Part shown: positions 10,006 through 19,030 of the stretch, piece after piece
How positions within the stretch are numbered: position 1 is the stretch's first letter
Layout: the number at the start of each line of letters is the position of its first letter
Assembly (NCBI RefSeq): GCF_030161395.1
Contig: NZ_BSST01000001.1
Span: forward strand, 1,302,001 to 1,366,000
Length of the DNA stretch: 64,000 bases
Reading direction: 5' to 3'
Source of the DNA: Thalassotalea insulae
GTDB taxonomy: Bacteria > Pseudomonadota > Gammaproteobacteria > Enterobacterales > Alteromonadaceae
Made by a program: the position numbers and the translations under genes
The notes under the pieces: generated by a model
Databases searched by the model: none
The model's input: only the letters and a program-made list of their open reading frames with translations
What the model was told of the DNA's origin: nothing

Positions 10006-10880
10006 TAATTTGTCTCCTTGGTGGTCACCAAATCATCTTTAGACGAAAAGATTTTGTTCGGTTTTTCCGGCCATAACAGCAGCAGGTAACGCAAACGGTT
10101 TATTCGGGCTACAGGCTCACTTTGCACTAAGGAAAACGGGCGAGATTCATCTTGCCGCACCGCTGAGACCTTCGCCACCGGGTAACCTTCAGGATATTTG
10201 CCCCCTAATCCAGAAGTCACTAATAAATCACCTACACGAATATCTGTACTGTGAGGTACATGGTTATGAGCTAATCTGTCGATGTTTCCAGTACCATTTG
10301 CAATTAAACGAATGCCATTGCGTTTAATTCGTACCGGCAGCGCATGAGTGACATCAGTGATTAACAATACCCGGCTGGAAATAGTGCCGACATGCAATAT
10401 TTGACCGACAATACCCTGATCATCTATGACCGCCTGTCCTTCAAAGACACCGTCATTAGCGCCCCGGTTAATCACCACTTGATGTGAATACGGGTCACTG
10501 TCAACCGATAAGATCTCTGCGACCATTTTTTTCGCATCGGTACGTACTGGCGAAGCAAGTAGTAAACGTAATCTGTCATTTTCCTGTTTAAGGATATCAA
10601 GCTGCATCTGTTGTTCATGATAAATCAGCTCATTGGTTTTATACTTTTGATTTTCTTCAATTAATTTTTGGCGAGTGACCAGGTTTTCCATCGCCCAGTC
10701 AAGTGCCATTTTCGGAGTAGTTGCCAAGTATTGCAGTGGACTCACCATAGACTGCAAATAGCCACGAATAAACTCGAAGCTATTCATTTTATGATCGAAA
10801 AAAATTAACAGAGCAGAACAAAACAGCACCAGAACAAGCCGGTGCTGTGGAGAAGGTCCATGTTTAAATATGGGGTTCAT
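10005..10880 (-). CDS. mreC: Rod shape-determining protein MreC
   Basis: MreC is the periplasmic scaffold of the elongasome and activates PBP2. The 291-residue sequence has one N-terminal membrane anchor (about residues 14-30, RLVLVLFCSALLIFFDH), a coiled-coil region at roughly residues 65-108 and a beta-rich C-terminal domain (VVINRGANDGVFEGQAVID, then GDLLVTSGLGGKYPEGYPVA). It is separated from mreB by 171 bp. That gap holds an 11-bp inverted repeat and a TTGACG hexamer (plus-strand positions 10959-10964) that could be the -35 of a secondary promoter, though no convincing -10 box goes with it. Confidence 0.95.
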   Translation of the reverse strand: MNPIFKHGPSPQHRLVLVLFCSALLIFFDHKMNSFEFIRGYLQSMVSPLQYLATTPKMALDWAMENLVTRQKLIEENQKYKTNELIYHEQQMQLDILKQENDRLRLLLASPVRTDAKKMVAEILSVDSDPYSHQVVINRGANDGVFEGQAVIDDQGIVGQILHVGTISSRVLLITDVTHALPVRIKRNGIRLIANGTGNIDRLAHNHVPHSTDIRVGDLLVTSGLGGKYPEGYPVAKVSAVRQDESRPFSLVQSEPVARINRLRYLLLLWPEKPNKIFSSKDDLVTTKETN

Positions 10881-10936
10881 CGAGAATATATCTTCTCTTT
10901 TAAATTAAACATAAATAACTAACGCTAATTTTCTAT

Positions 10937-11042
10937 ATAAATCGCATTTAGCCAAAGCCGTCAAGTTGCTAACCATATGAGCTTATAAACTATAAGTGAT
11001 TACGGTGAGTAACGCAGACAATGCCGAATAGATGCGATTTAT
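10937..11042 (-). repeat. Long-range 11-bp inverted repeat in the mreB-mreC intergenic region
   Basis: ATAAATCGCAT at 10937-10947 is the exact reverse complement of ATGCGATTTAT at 11032-11042. In mRNA read from mreB to mreC the arms could close an 84-nt loop just after the mreB stop codon. There is no T-run, so it is not a simple terminator. It could set the stability or relative amount of mreB versus mreCD message. The role is inference. Confidence 0.4.
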
Positions 11043-11051
11043 GACGAAAAT

Positions 11052-12095
11052 TTATTCGTAAGCGAATAAGTCCCCACCATGCATATCTATCATTTCTAAT
11101 GCTTTACCACCGCCACGCGCCACACAAGTGAGCGGGTCATCAGCAACTACAACCGGAATACCTGTTTCTTCCATTAATAAGCGGTCAAGGTCTTTCAACA
11201 ACGCTCCACCACCAGTTAATACCATGCCGCGTTCAGAAATATCTGACGCTAATTCTGGCGGGGATTGCTCTAAGGCCACCATAATCGCACTTACAATACC
11301 CGTTAATGGTTCTTGTAAGGCTTCTAATATTTCATTGCTATTGAGCGTAAAGCTGCGTGGTACACCTTCGGCTAGGTTGCGACCGCGTACTTCAATTTCA
11401 ACTAACTCCTCACCTGGGTAAGCAGAACCAATCTCGTGTTTGATACGCTCTGCGGTTGCTTCACCAATTAAGCTACCAAAGTTACGACGCACATAGTTAA
11501 TAATGGCATCGTCAAATTTATCACCACCAATACGCACCGATGACGAATACACCACACCATTTAAAGAAATAATGCCCACTTCGGTAGTACCACCACCAAT
11601 ATCGACCACCATAGAACCCGTTGCTTCTGATACTGGCATTCCGGCACCAATCGCTGCTGCCATCGGTTCGTCGATTAAATAGACTTCACGAGCACCGGCA
11701 CCTAATGCTGATTCACGAATGGCACGGCGTTCAACCTGAGTAGAACCACAAGGTACACAAACCAATACACGAGGACTAGGACGTAAGAAGTTATTACTGT
11801 GTACTTGTTTGATAAAATACTGCAACATTTTTTCGGTAACGAAAAAGTTCGCAATAACCCCATCTTTCATCGGACGAATCGCTTCAATATTGCCCGGAGT
11901 ACGACCTAACATTTGTTTGGCAGCGGCACCAACAGCGGCGACACTTTTTGAACCACCAGATCTGTCTTGGCGAATCGCCACTACCGAAGGTTCATTTAAT
12001 ACGATGCCTTGTTCTTTGACATAAATCAGCGTGTTGGCAGTTCCTAAATCAATGGAAAGATCGTTAGAAAACATGCCTCTTAATTTTTTAAACAT
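11052..12095 (-). CDS. mreB: Rod shape-determining actin homologue MreB
   Basis: MreB is the bacterial actin that forms filaments on the inner membrane and directs lateral wall synthesis. The 347-residue protein begins with an amphipathic membrane-binding helix (MFKKLRGMFSNDL) and the first phosphate loop (SIDLGTANTLIY). The second phosphate loop is in MVVDIGGGTTEVGIISLNG and the adenosine motif in ERGMVLTGGGALLKDLD. It is full length. A candidate sigma-70 promoter lies about 80 bp upstream. mreC follows after 171 bp. Confidence 0.98.
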   Translation of the reverse strand: MFKKLRGMFSNDLSIDLGTANTLIYVKEQGIVLNEPSVVAIRQDRSGGSKSVAAVGAAAKQMLGRTPGNIEAIRPMKDGVIANFFVTEKMLQYFIKQVHSNNFLRPSPRVLVCVPCGSTQVERRAIRESALGAGAREVYLIDEPMAAAIGAGMPVSEATGSMVVDIGGGTTEVGIISLNGVVYSSSVRIGGDKFDDAIINYVRRNFGSLIGEATAERIKHEIGSAYPGEELVEIEVRGRNLAEGVPRSFTLNSNEILEALQEPLTGIVSAIMVALEQSPPELASDISERGMVLTGGGALLKDLDRLLMEETGIPVVVADDPLTCVARGGGKALEMIDMHGGDLFAYE

Positions 12096-12172
12096 AAGGT
12101 CTCTATGTCCTTGCTACCCCACTACAGCAACAGTGCTACAGCGTAATGAAATTATTTTTGTAATTGCTGCTA

Positions 12173-12201
12173 ATCATACCGCAGACTTTGCCAGATGTGA
12201 T
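12173..12201 (-). promoter_or_regulatory. Candidate sigma-70 promoter of mreB
   Basis: Read on the minus strand: a -35 like ATCACA (4 of 6 matches, plus positions 12196-12201), a 17-bp spacer, then -10 TATGAT (5 of 6 matches, 12173-12178). This would give a leader of about 70 nt before the mreB start. It sits in the 184-bp gap between mreB and the end of mshQ. Confidence 0.45.
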
Positions 12202-12279
12202 GCCTGTTTTTGCAAAAAATAGCAGTTTTTTGCGATTTTTTTTCACAAAGCGCCAAAAACTTAACATTTCCTGATAAAT

Positions 12280-15200
12280 TTACTCGTTATTTACCACCTC
12301 ACGCCAAGAAATAATACGATCGTTACCGCGAAATAGGCCAAAGGTAATAGTTGCCGTTGGATTTTCATCAAATCCACCAGCGTTTACCCAATCATATTGC
12401 AACCATGTCGGTACTTGATATTCAAACTCAAGCGAACCTTGTTTATTGTCATTTGGCGCAGAAAACCAAAATTCGTTAACGTCTGATAATGCCAATACTC
12501 CCGAAGAAAACCTACCTGTAACAGAAGCATTAGTATCACTTGTTATCAATGAATCCGTATTATCAAGATCAACTAAGCGATATTGCCATTCAACTAAGCC
12601 GCCACTACGAATACTGCCTGTTTCATCTTTGCCTGTAATAATTGGCGTTGTGCAACTGTCATCAGTGTTTGTAACAAAGCCATTGCCATCCCAATACTGA
12701 GTGTACATAGGTACTGGCAGATTTTCAGTTTCTGGACCATAAGCATTATCAATTGCTAGGCGACCAAATTTTACGGTGAGGCTATTATCAATAGTGGTAG
12801 TGCCATTTGGAGTTTCACTAGAAAACAATGGGTTTTGTTTGTGTTCTATGCTGTTGTATAACGTCGATACTTGGTCACTATCTTCAAACGTATTAATAGG
12901 TATTTCAAATTTAGCAATAAACGGCGCAACTTTACTCAAATCATTACGGGTATAAGTAAAATGGTGCTGATCAGAGAACGTGAAGCTTGCTTGCCCTTCG
13001 GTAAAACTAGATAAAACCCCCACACTATTATCAGCTAATAACGGATAGACACCTGTAACTGCTAAATCATGCGTTAAAGGCGCTGCTAAGCTAATATCTT
13101 TAGCACTAAGTTTTACAAATTCATTAATGTAATTTTTAGTAGTATTTCCATTCGCATTTTTTGCCGTAATAGTTAATTTTGGTTCTATCTCGTAGCGAAT
13201 AGCACCTTTACTGTCAGTTTGCTGCCCGCTGTAAACCCAATGTTTCGATAAACATCCAGTATTGTGATTAGCTGTTAACTTACCGTTATCATTTATGCCG
13301 TTATCTTCATCAACAAGGATTGTTTGTTTAAAATGATCCGGGATAAAACGCCCAATCGGAGTACTGCCCTGTGCTTTATCACTGTTTGAGTTCGACTCTC
13401 GAATCGTCAGGTTTAGTAATCCAACTTCGCTATAGGTCATGCCACTGTATTGATAAACGCCATCAACAAACGATATTATTTCAGGCGACAGCGAATTATA
13501 GTCATCTGCAGATAAAGACGATGGCATGCTTTGGGCGGCTCCCTCCCCGTATTTTAACGTGCCGTTTTCACCAGAAACCGGAGCGATAAGCTGCAGCGCA
13601 AGTTCTGCACTATAACCATCATAGTTCGTTGTAAAATCGCCTTGTTTATTTACCGCTTGAATTTTCAGGTCAAACACCTGACCTGCTTTTTGATGTACTT
13701 TACCATTAGCAGTAGTTTCAACTAATGGCTGACCTTCAGTCTCACTACCATCCATCGAGCGTTTAGGGTAAAGATTAAACTGGAATGGTCTAACATAAAA
13801 GCTTTGTGAACCGCCAACTAAATTAATATCTCCGTCACTGTAACTAGCTCTTAATCGTATTTCACCAGCATCTAAATACTTAGGAGTCACTATAGTTGCT
13901 ATGCTGTCGCTGCCAAAGTTTAATGTCACGTCCGATGTAAATAATGGATATTTGGCAATATTATCATTGTCATTAATTTGGAAACTTAAGCCCGGATTGG
14001 TGTTATCTGGTGTGACATTTTCTTGTGCCAATTTTAAAGCAACATCGCCAGTAAATATTCCTTCACAAACACCGTCATTATTCTTCACTGCCTGTATTTT
14101 TAATTCATCGGTAAATATATCACCAGATACCTGATTTGCTATAACTTCTGAATTAGTACTACTGTACAAAAAGCGAAAGCCCGCTTCAGAAAAAGTTAAA
14201 TTACAATCTCCCGCATTACCGTTATTGCAAATAAAACCATTAGTGGCCGCGACAGAGGCATTCGCTATTGATAAAGTCACCACTTCAGGTACGGTATAAC
14301 TGACATCAACAAAAACCGCACTATTACCGGTATAATTCACTGGTGAGGTTACTGTATGTGTAACGCCTGTTACCACTAAATCTAATGAGATAGCCTCAGA
14401 TGATTCAACACAAGCACTGCCAATACTATTGGTACAGGCCCTGATAGTAATATTTTCTGCTTCACAGGTTAAACCATTACCATCATGAATGATCTCATAA
14501 TGATCAATTACAACGGCTGATGACTCACAGAAACCATGACTATCCATATTATTAACATAGGAAGGTGAAAATTGATAAACGCCGTCACCATAAACACTTG
14601 CTGCGCCAGCAACCGATAATGCGCCGGTAACATTAGCACCTTCATTTGGATCACCGATAGTGGCAGAGCCTGCGACATAAATATTGGCATTAATGTCGAC
14701 CCCAGCCTGTATTACTAATGAACCATTAACAATAATCAGCACATTACTTGGATTGCCTCCTACATTAAGCTGAGTACCGGAAGGAATAGTGATTGAGCTA
14801 TTAAAATATAAGACTGCAGTGCCACCACCTGAAAATGAGATTGTACTGTTATCTGCTAATCCCCAGCCCGAATACTGATATTCACCATCAATTAGCGAGC
14901 TCGAACTAAAACTACCGCTAGGATTTAACGAAGGTAACGTCGGTACATTAAATGGATTAACTGGGCTACAAGCTCCACCGTTACAACTACTATCATCAAC
15001 AAAGCTAAAAAAAGAATGACTACCATTGACTGCAAAAGTCGTATTTCCTGGAAAGATATCAGCACAGTCAATTAAATCACCGTTATTGTCTCCTCCCTTA
15101 GTCGGTGTACATTCGCCCCAATTATTTACCGATAAATCACCATTAGGTTTAGCACATAGATTATTCTTATCGCCATTAACATAATAAATAGTCGATAGAT

Positions 15201-15690
15201 CCGGATCATTAGTTTCCCATTGCCAATTACCACCTGCCTGTCCATCATGATTCGCATAACGAAAATAATGCACTACTCGGAAACTTTCATCTAAAACGAT
15301 TAATTCTTCTAAGGTACTATGCAGCGATGCCCCTTCAACAACTAAATAGCTACCTGCGTTATAAATACAAGCGCTACTCCCAGAAGGAGCACTACATAGG
15401 GTTACACTACCATCATTGTTGCCCTGCCCTTCGTAATAAAGGCCCCAACCATTAATATCAACTGTTTGTTTAACATAAAATTCGATATACCCTTCAACGA
15501 TATTAATTTCATTAATCGCTAATTTTCCAGCTTCGGGGGAGGACTCGAACGAAATCGTGCTGGAAGGTTTCCCCGCAAGGGCAATCGCAGAGAACAAAGT
15601 CATAAATAGCATGACAACAGCAATTGTTAGCCGAGATATTGTTGCTATCGAAGCATTACCACCAATAAAAATATTAATTGCTAACCCCAT
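12280..15690 (-). CDS. mshQ: MSHA biogenesis protein MshQ (DUF6701 family)
   Basis: MshQ is the very large exported protein at the end of MSHA pilus clusters, suspected to be a tip adhesin but not biochemically defined. The 1136-residue sequence has a signal peptide (about residues 18-40, TIAVVMLFMTLFSAIALA). An N-terminal beta-rich domain with paired cysteines follows, then a repetitive beta-helix-like part (around residues 285-375: LNVGGNPSNVLIIVNGSLVI and following). The long C-terminal half resembles DUF6701 (YPKRSMDGSETEG, TSLYNSIEHKQNPLFS and the terminal EFEYQVPTWLQYDW block). The other minor pilins are upstream, but a terminator and 455 bp separate it from mshP, so it probably has its own promoter. 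No strong ribosome-binding site precedes the ATG. Confidence 0.87.
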   Translation of the reverse strand: MGLAINIFIGGNASIATISRLTIAVVMLFMTLFSAIALAGKPSSTISFESSPEAGKLAINEINIVEGYIEFYVKQTVDINGWGLYYEGQGNNDGSVTLCSAPSGSSACIYNAGSYLVVEGASLHSTLEELIVLDESFRVVHYFRYANHDGQAGGNWQWETNDPDLSTIYYVNGDKNNLCAKPNGDLSVNNWGECTPTKGGDNNGDLIDCADIFPGNTTFAVNGSHSFFSFVDDSSCNGGACSPVNPFNVPTLPSLNPSGSFSSSSLIDGEYQYSGWGLADNSTISFSGGGTAVLYFNSSITIPSGTQLNVGGNPSNVLIIVNGSLVIQAGVDINANIYVAGSATIGDPNEGANVTGALSVAGAASVYGDGVYQFSPSYVNNMDSHGFCESSAVVIDHYEIIHDGNGLTCEAENITIRACTNSIGSACVESSEAISLDLVVTGVTHTVTSPVNYTGNSAVFVDVSYTVPEVVTLSIANASVAATNGFICNNGNAGDCNLTFSEAGFRFLYSSTNSEVIANQVSGDIFTDELKIQAVKNNDGVCEGIFTGDVALKLAQENVTPDNTNPGLSFQINDNDNIAKYPLFTSDVTLNFGSDSIATIVTPKYLDAGEIRLRASYSDGDINLVGGSQSFYVRPFQFNLYPKRSMDGSETEGQPLVETTANGKVHQKAGQVFDLKIQAVNKQGDFTTNYDGYSAELALQLIAPVSGENGTLKYGEGAAQSMPSSLSADDYNSLSPEIISFVDGVYQYSGMTYSEVGLLNLTIRESNSNSDKAQGSTPIGRFIPDHFKQTILVDEDNGINDNGKLTANHNTGCLSKHWVYSGQQTDSKGAIRYEIEPKLTITAKNANGNTTKNYINEFVKLSAKDISLAAPLTHDLAVTGVYPLLADNSVGVLSSFTEGQASFTFSDQHHFTYTRNDLSKVAPFIAKFEIPINTFEDSDQVSTLYNSIEHKQNPLFSSETPNGTTTIDNSLTVKFGRLAIDNAYGPETENLPVPMYTQYWDGNGFVTNTDDSCTTPIITGKDETGSIRSGGLVEWQYRLVDLDNTDSLITSDTNASVTGRFSSGVLALSDVNEFWFSAPNDNKQGSLEFEYQVPTWLQYDWVNAGGFDENPTATITFGLFRGNDRIISWREVVNNE

Positions 15691-16145
15691 GAATAACAGA
15701 CACTAATAACACCACAATTTAAAGGTACAGCTATCATGCATATTAAGCAAGTTAACTAACCTTAGCTTGGCGTAAGCAATGCGCCACAGGCTGTCAATTC
15801 TTGTCCCAATATGAGATCAACCAAGAAAATATAAATAAGAACAAAGCATTACAAAAAGAAAAGCCCTGCATCCTGCAAGGCTCAATTTCATGAAACAAAA
15901 AGAAAGGTGTGGTGGTCATTACCGAACCGAAAAGACACTACAATCAATTCAGATACGAAAACGAATAACACTGTTGGCTCATTAACTAACGTCTTACTAA
16001 TGAGCAGACAACTTTCAAGATAACTTCTATCGCAAATATTAAGCCAGAATTTAAAAGTGTCTAATTTTTATTAAGTTAAGATAAGGCTTAAGAGTTAATT
16101 CTAAAAAACTGTAAAATATCCTAACAGTTATTTGTAAATAAAGTG
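15691..16145 (-). other. 455-bp non-coding gap between mshP and mshQ
   Basis: No credible gene is present. The stretch holds a strong minus-strand terminator at 15851-15882. After it comes a perfect -35 hexamer TTGACA (minus strand, plus positions 15792-15797), but with 17-bp spacing the -10 position reads only TACGCC. A small inverted repeat TGGCG / CGCCA overlaps that position and could be an operator. The 265 bp between the terminator and mshP are AT-rich and contain only a weak 7-bp inverted repeat (CTCATTA / TAATGAG) near 15980-16005. Confidence 0.6.
15851..15882 (-). terminator. Rho-independent terminator after mshP
   Basis: On the minus strand: stem AGCCTTGCA / TGCAGGGCT (9 bp with one G-U pair, 3-nt loop GGA; plus positions 15862-15882), followed at once by TTTCTTTTTGT. 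It should end the mshI-to-mshP transcript and separates mshQ from it. Confidence 0.8.
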
Positions 16146-16607
16146 TTATAATTCACGAGCTTGTACTTCTACGGTTCTCGATGTAAAGACCCCATCAACT
16201 TCGCACTGCCCTGTACTACTGACAATGTAATAACGGATGCCATTAATAACGAGATCACTATCACAACGCCAAGAAGCAATACTACAATTTTCTAACCCTT
16301 CAGTATTCGTTAGTATGGGTTTCGTTACTGGCGAGATAGCCTCACATGTTTTGGGATCATCATTTAACGGAAAAAGTTTCTGTAATTTAAATTGCAAACC
16401 AGTTTGCGCAGCCTGAAAAGCCCTTGTCCCTAACACTTCATAAACAATTGTTTCGCCACTGGTGCTTAATGTTTTTACTAACGCAGTACCAATTAAGCTC
16501 ATCACGACAATAATAAAAATCGCAATCACCAAGGCACTGCCTGTTACTTTTTTAGGCAGAAAACTTAGCTCTAGTTCGTTATGGCACATTCGGTATTTGA
16601 ATTTCAT
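16146..16607 (-). CDS. mshP: MSHA minor pilin-like protein MshP
   Basis: A 153-residue PilX-like component of the MSHA pilus. After a short basic leader (LPKKVTGSALVIAIFIIVVM) there is a hydrophobic segment and the typical PilX-type helix (TRAFQAAQTGLQFKLQKLFP), then a small domain with four cysteines (residues 94-133 region). The start overlaps mshO by 29 bp; an in-frame ATG six codons later (16589) is also possible. It is the last gene before the operon terminator. Assignment rests on position in the cluster and PilX-like features. Confidence 0.85.
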   Translation of the reverse strand: MKFKYRMCHNELELSFLPKKVTGSALVIAIFIIVVMSLIGTALVKTLSTSGETIVYEVLGTRAFQAAQTGLQFKLQKLFPLNDDPKTCEAISPVTKPILTNTEGLENCSIASWRCDSDLVINGIRYYIVSSTGQCEVDGVFTSRTVEVQAREL

Positions 16608-17382
16608 TATTAAACATCACTTTTTCAGCATTCATCCCAAACAATAAACGCACCTGAACCGTTGAGTTTCTTGTTTGCGTAGGGGTCATAACTTGAAATG
16701 CTTCAATCACATCATCAGGATCAGAGTATGCGATACCATTTTCATCAACATAGTTAATGATATGCTCCGCCATTAACGTTCTACTCGCTCCATCCTCATA
16801 TCTATATAACCCATGACTCAATACACAATAGCTTGTGTTGCTACCGTAAAAATAAATCCGTTGTGTTGGTGAGTCTGTTTCAAACAATACCCCTGAAGAA
16901 AAAGACAATACCCAAGGGTTATTAGCCCCAGTATTTTCATCTAATGTCGAAAACAGATGATTCTTCTCACTTGCACTATCTAAATCTGTTGCTATCAGCG
17001 GATAAACAACAACCTTATCAGCATTAGCAAAATTACTTTTATCAAACGGGATCAATGAAACTGCATCTTTTTTACTTTCTGGAGCAACAGGTAAATCAAT
17101 ATACCTACTACTTGCTAAAATCGGAGTAAAAACTAAACAATCATTACCCGTGCTATTATCAACATAGACACTATTAGGTATGGCATTGCGCACTTCTCGA
17201 TTTAACCTTTCAATAGCAAAACGTGCTGACGAAATCAGTTCATCGCGATCACTAGCTTCGGTAAAAATTAACGCACCAAACTGCAAAAAACGACTGGCTC
17301 CAACCGCTAAAATACCTAAGATAATGATCACTGTCACCAATTCCACTAAGGTAAAACCTTGTTGTCGATTAATACGACTCAT
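16579..17382 (-). CDS. mshO: MSHA minor pilin MshO (prepilin)
   Basis: A 267-residue PilW-like minor pilin. The class III-type prepilin leader is clear: MSRINRQQG followed by FTLVELVTVIIILGILAVGA, with cleavage expected after the glycine and glutamate at mature position 5. The body (residues about 35-250) is a pilin-type globular domain with the marker sequence ERLNREVRNAIPNSV. Its ATG overlaps the mshD stop as TGATG, and its end overlaps mshP by 29 bp, showing tight coupling. Confidence 0.9.
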   Translation of the reverse strand: MSRINRQQGFTLVELVTVIIILGILAVGASRFLQFGALIFTEASDRDELISSARFAIERLNREVRNAIPNSVYVDNSTGNDCLVFTPILASSRYIDLPVAPESKKDAVSLIPFDKSNFANADKVVVYPLIATDLDSASEKNHLFSTLDENTGANNPWVLSFSSGVLFETDSPTQRIYFYGSNTSYCVLSHGLYRYEDGASRTLMAEHIINYVDENGIAYSDPDDVIEAFQVMTPTQTRNSTVQVRLLFGMNAEKVMFNNEIQIPNVP

Positions 17383-17936
17383 CAGAAATTCGCTCTATAG
17401 GTAGAAAACACAATATCAAAGCCGGTGGGCGTAGTAATAGTTACTTTGATTAGTTTAGCTGTGCTTATATCAACACTACTCGGTTCACTACATTCACCAT
17501 CGTAATTACCATCGTTACATACAGATATAGTTACAGAATAGCCAGAATACTTCTTCTGCATATCTTCACTAAAATAAGTCAGATCAGTATTGTGATAATC
17601 ATCCACATCATCAAAATCATCTCGCTTACCTTCTTCATGACCAAGCGCTGTATTTAAGGTACATTTTTCTTCTTCGCTAAAACCGGGATTACCATCATAA
17701 TCTTCACCGCAACGATTAACACCACCAGCCATATCAGAATGCTCATCAAACGCTTTATTTTGAATTTCATTGAGTATTGACTGCCCCAGTTCAGCGGCAC
17801 GGATCTGATGTAACTGGTCGGCACTTTGCCCGACTAGCGGATAAATAAGCGTGGTAAGAATGGAAAAAGATATCGCCAGCACCACTATGCCAACAATAGT
17901 TTCGACCAAAGTAAAGCCTTTAGCATTAACCCGCAT
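17382..17936 (-). CDS. mshD: MSHA minor pilin MshD (prepilin)
   Basis: A 184-residue PilV-like minor pilin with prepilin leader MRVNAKG followed by FTLVETIVGIVVLAISFSIL. The start was placed at 17936 because this ATG directly begins the leader and has GAAGGG about 7 bases upstream. An ATG further upstream (17957) would add seven residues lying inside mshC. The globular part contains several acidic stretches and four cysteines. It overlaps the end of mshC by 11 bp and the start of mshO by one base. Confidence 0.9.
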   Translation of the reverse strand: MRVNAKGFTLVETIVGIVVLAISFSILTTLIYPLVGQSADQLHQIRAAELGQSILNEIQNKAFDEHSDMAGGVNRCGEDYDGNPGFSEEEKCTLNTALGHEEGKRDDFDDVDDYHNTDLTYFSEDMQKKYSGYSVTISVCNDGNYDGECSEPSSVDISTAKLIKVTITTPTGFDIVFSTYRANF

Positions 17937-18450
17937 GAATATACCCTTCAGGCTCAATCATCACTTTTAACGGCTGTTCGCCACCATTGATTGATATCTC
18001 ACAGGGAGAAGAACAATTCGACGGCCGTCCCATTTGATCAAAAGAGAAATCATCACCGCTAAAGGTAATATCATGCCCGCCATCAACCCGAACATGAGTA
18101 GGACCATCTTCGATGGATAAATTATATCTTTTTGAATCAAACCAGTTGCCAGCATGGCATGGGCCAGGCGAATCATCATTATCTAACAAACCCAATTGTT
18201 TGCCATCATCAGTTATCTTTATTTGATGACATAGCGAACCACCTGTTTGCTGCATTGCGCGTAGTTGAACGGTGCGAAGTGTCGCAATCACTTCCGTTCG
18301 ATAGGCGTACTCTTCAAAGCCACTGGAAGAAAAAAAGCGCGGCACGACAGTAGCGGATAAAATTCCCAGCAGCAAAATCACTACCACCAGCTCAATAATG
18401 GTAAACCCCTGATTAAACTTTGTTCTAGAGCTAAGGACTCGAACGTTCAT
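17926..18450 (-). CDS. mshC: MSHA minor pilin MshC (prepilin)
   Basis: A 174-residue type II pseudopilin-like (GspH/FimT-type) minor pilin. The leader ends in NQG and is followed by FTIIELVVVILLLGILSATV, with glutamate at mature position 5. It is in the standard place between the major pilin genes and mshD. The leader is longer than that of its neighbours (15 residues to the glycine). The gap to the preceding pilin gene is 13 bp. Confidence 0.9.
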   Translation of the reverse strand: MNVRVLSSRTKFNQGFTIIELVVVILLLGILSATVVPRFFSSSGFEEYAYRTEVIATLRTVQLRAMQQTGGSLCHQIKITDDGKQLGLLDNDDSPGPCHAGNWFDSKRYNLSIEDGPTHVRVDGGHDITFSGDDFSFDQMGRPSNCSSPCEISINGGEQPLKVMIEPEGYIHAG

Positions 18451-18463
18451 AAGTAGAGTCTAA

Positions 18464-18940
18464 TCAACTACAAGACTGGATGCCAATTTTGGCTTTTTTT
18501 GAAGCAGTCGCTGATTGATAAAAGACTAAGCAACTGTCTGAGCTACTGCCAGGTTCGGTATCGCCGTTTAGGTATACTAATAATGTATCGCCAATTTGAC
18601 GAAATAAAAAATCATTGCCGTTAATTTCAATGAGCTTTTTCCAATCATCCTCTGAACTTTTTGGATAACCATAATGAATACTTATGTCCAGACCGTTTGC
18701 CAGCTTTATACTTGGCGCATCTTCTTGTGGTAATTGATGATTCCCTTTCACCAATGCTTTACCATAGACCATTGCCATTGCCCCTTCCATCGATACTTTT
18801 ATCGCTGCTAAGTTAGAGTTTTTTGCGTCAGCATCAAAATTAACGAATTTAGGCAAAGCTGTCACCGCCAGGATACCGAGTATTATTATCACGACGATTA
18901 ATTCAATTAAGGTAAAACCATTAGATTTCAAATAAATCAC
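18464..18940 (-). CDS. Second MshA-like pilin (prepilin)
   Basis: A 158-residue prepilin with leader MIYLKSNG and core FTLIELIVVIIILGILAVTA. It is clearly related to MshA in its first 70 residues (PKFVNFDADAKNSN, then EGAMAMVYGKALV compared with ESAVSMVYAKALI in MshA) and ends with a cysteine pair (SDSCLVFYQ ... GIQSC) as in MshA. It lies directly after mshA and its terminator, so it should be made in smaller amounts. It may be a minor subunit or an alternative major pilin arising by duplication. Clusters in related genera can carry extra pilins here, but I cannot give it a fixed symbol. Confidence 0.85.
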   Translation of the reverse strand: MIYLKSNGFTLIELIVVIIILGILAVTALPKFVNFDADAKNSNLAAIKVSMEGAMAMVYGKALVKGNHQLPQEDAPSIKLANGLDISIHYGYPKSSEDDWKKLIEINGNDFLFRQIGDTLLVYLNGDTEPGSSSDSCLVFYQSATASKKAKIGIQSCS

Positions 18941-18985
18941 CTAATTTCATAACGATATTTTTAATTTATCCTATCAGCTAAAACA

Positions 18986-19014
18986 AATAAAGGAGAGCAC
19001 AGCTCTCCTTTATT
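18986..19014 (-). terminator. Terminator/attenuator after mshA
   Basis: Perfect 13-bp inverted repeat AATAAAGGAGAGC / GCTCTCCTTTATT with a 3-nt loop, followed on the minus strand by TGTTTTAG. It lies 16 bp after the mshA stop and inside the pilus gene run. It should lower transcription of the genes behind it and protect the mshA message. Confidence 0.75.
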
Positions 19015-19030
19015 ATTAAAACACTATTGC

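Noticed and set aside
14508..14690. 60-codon open frame inside mshQ in another frame
   Set aside because: Lies completely within the conserved mshQ frame, has no start signal and no recognisable product.
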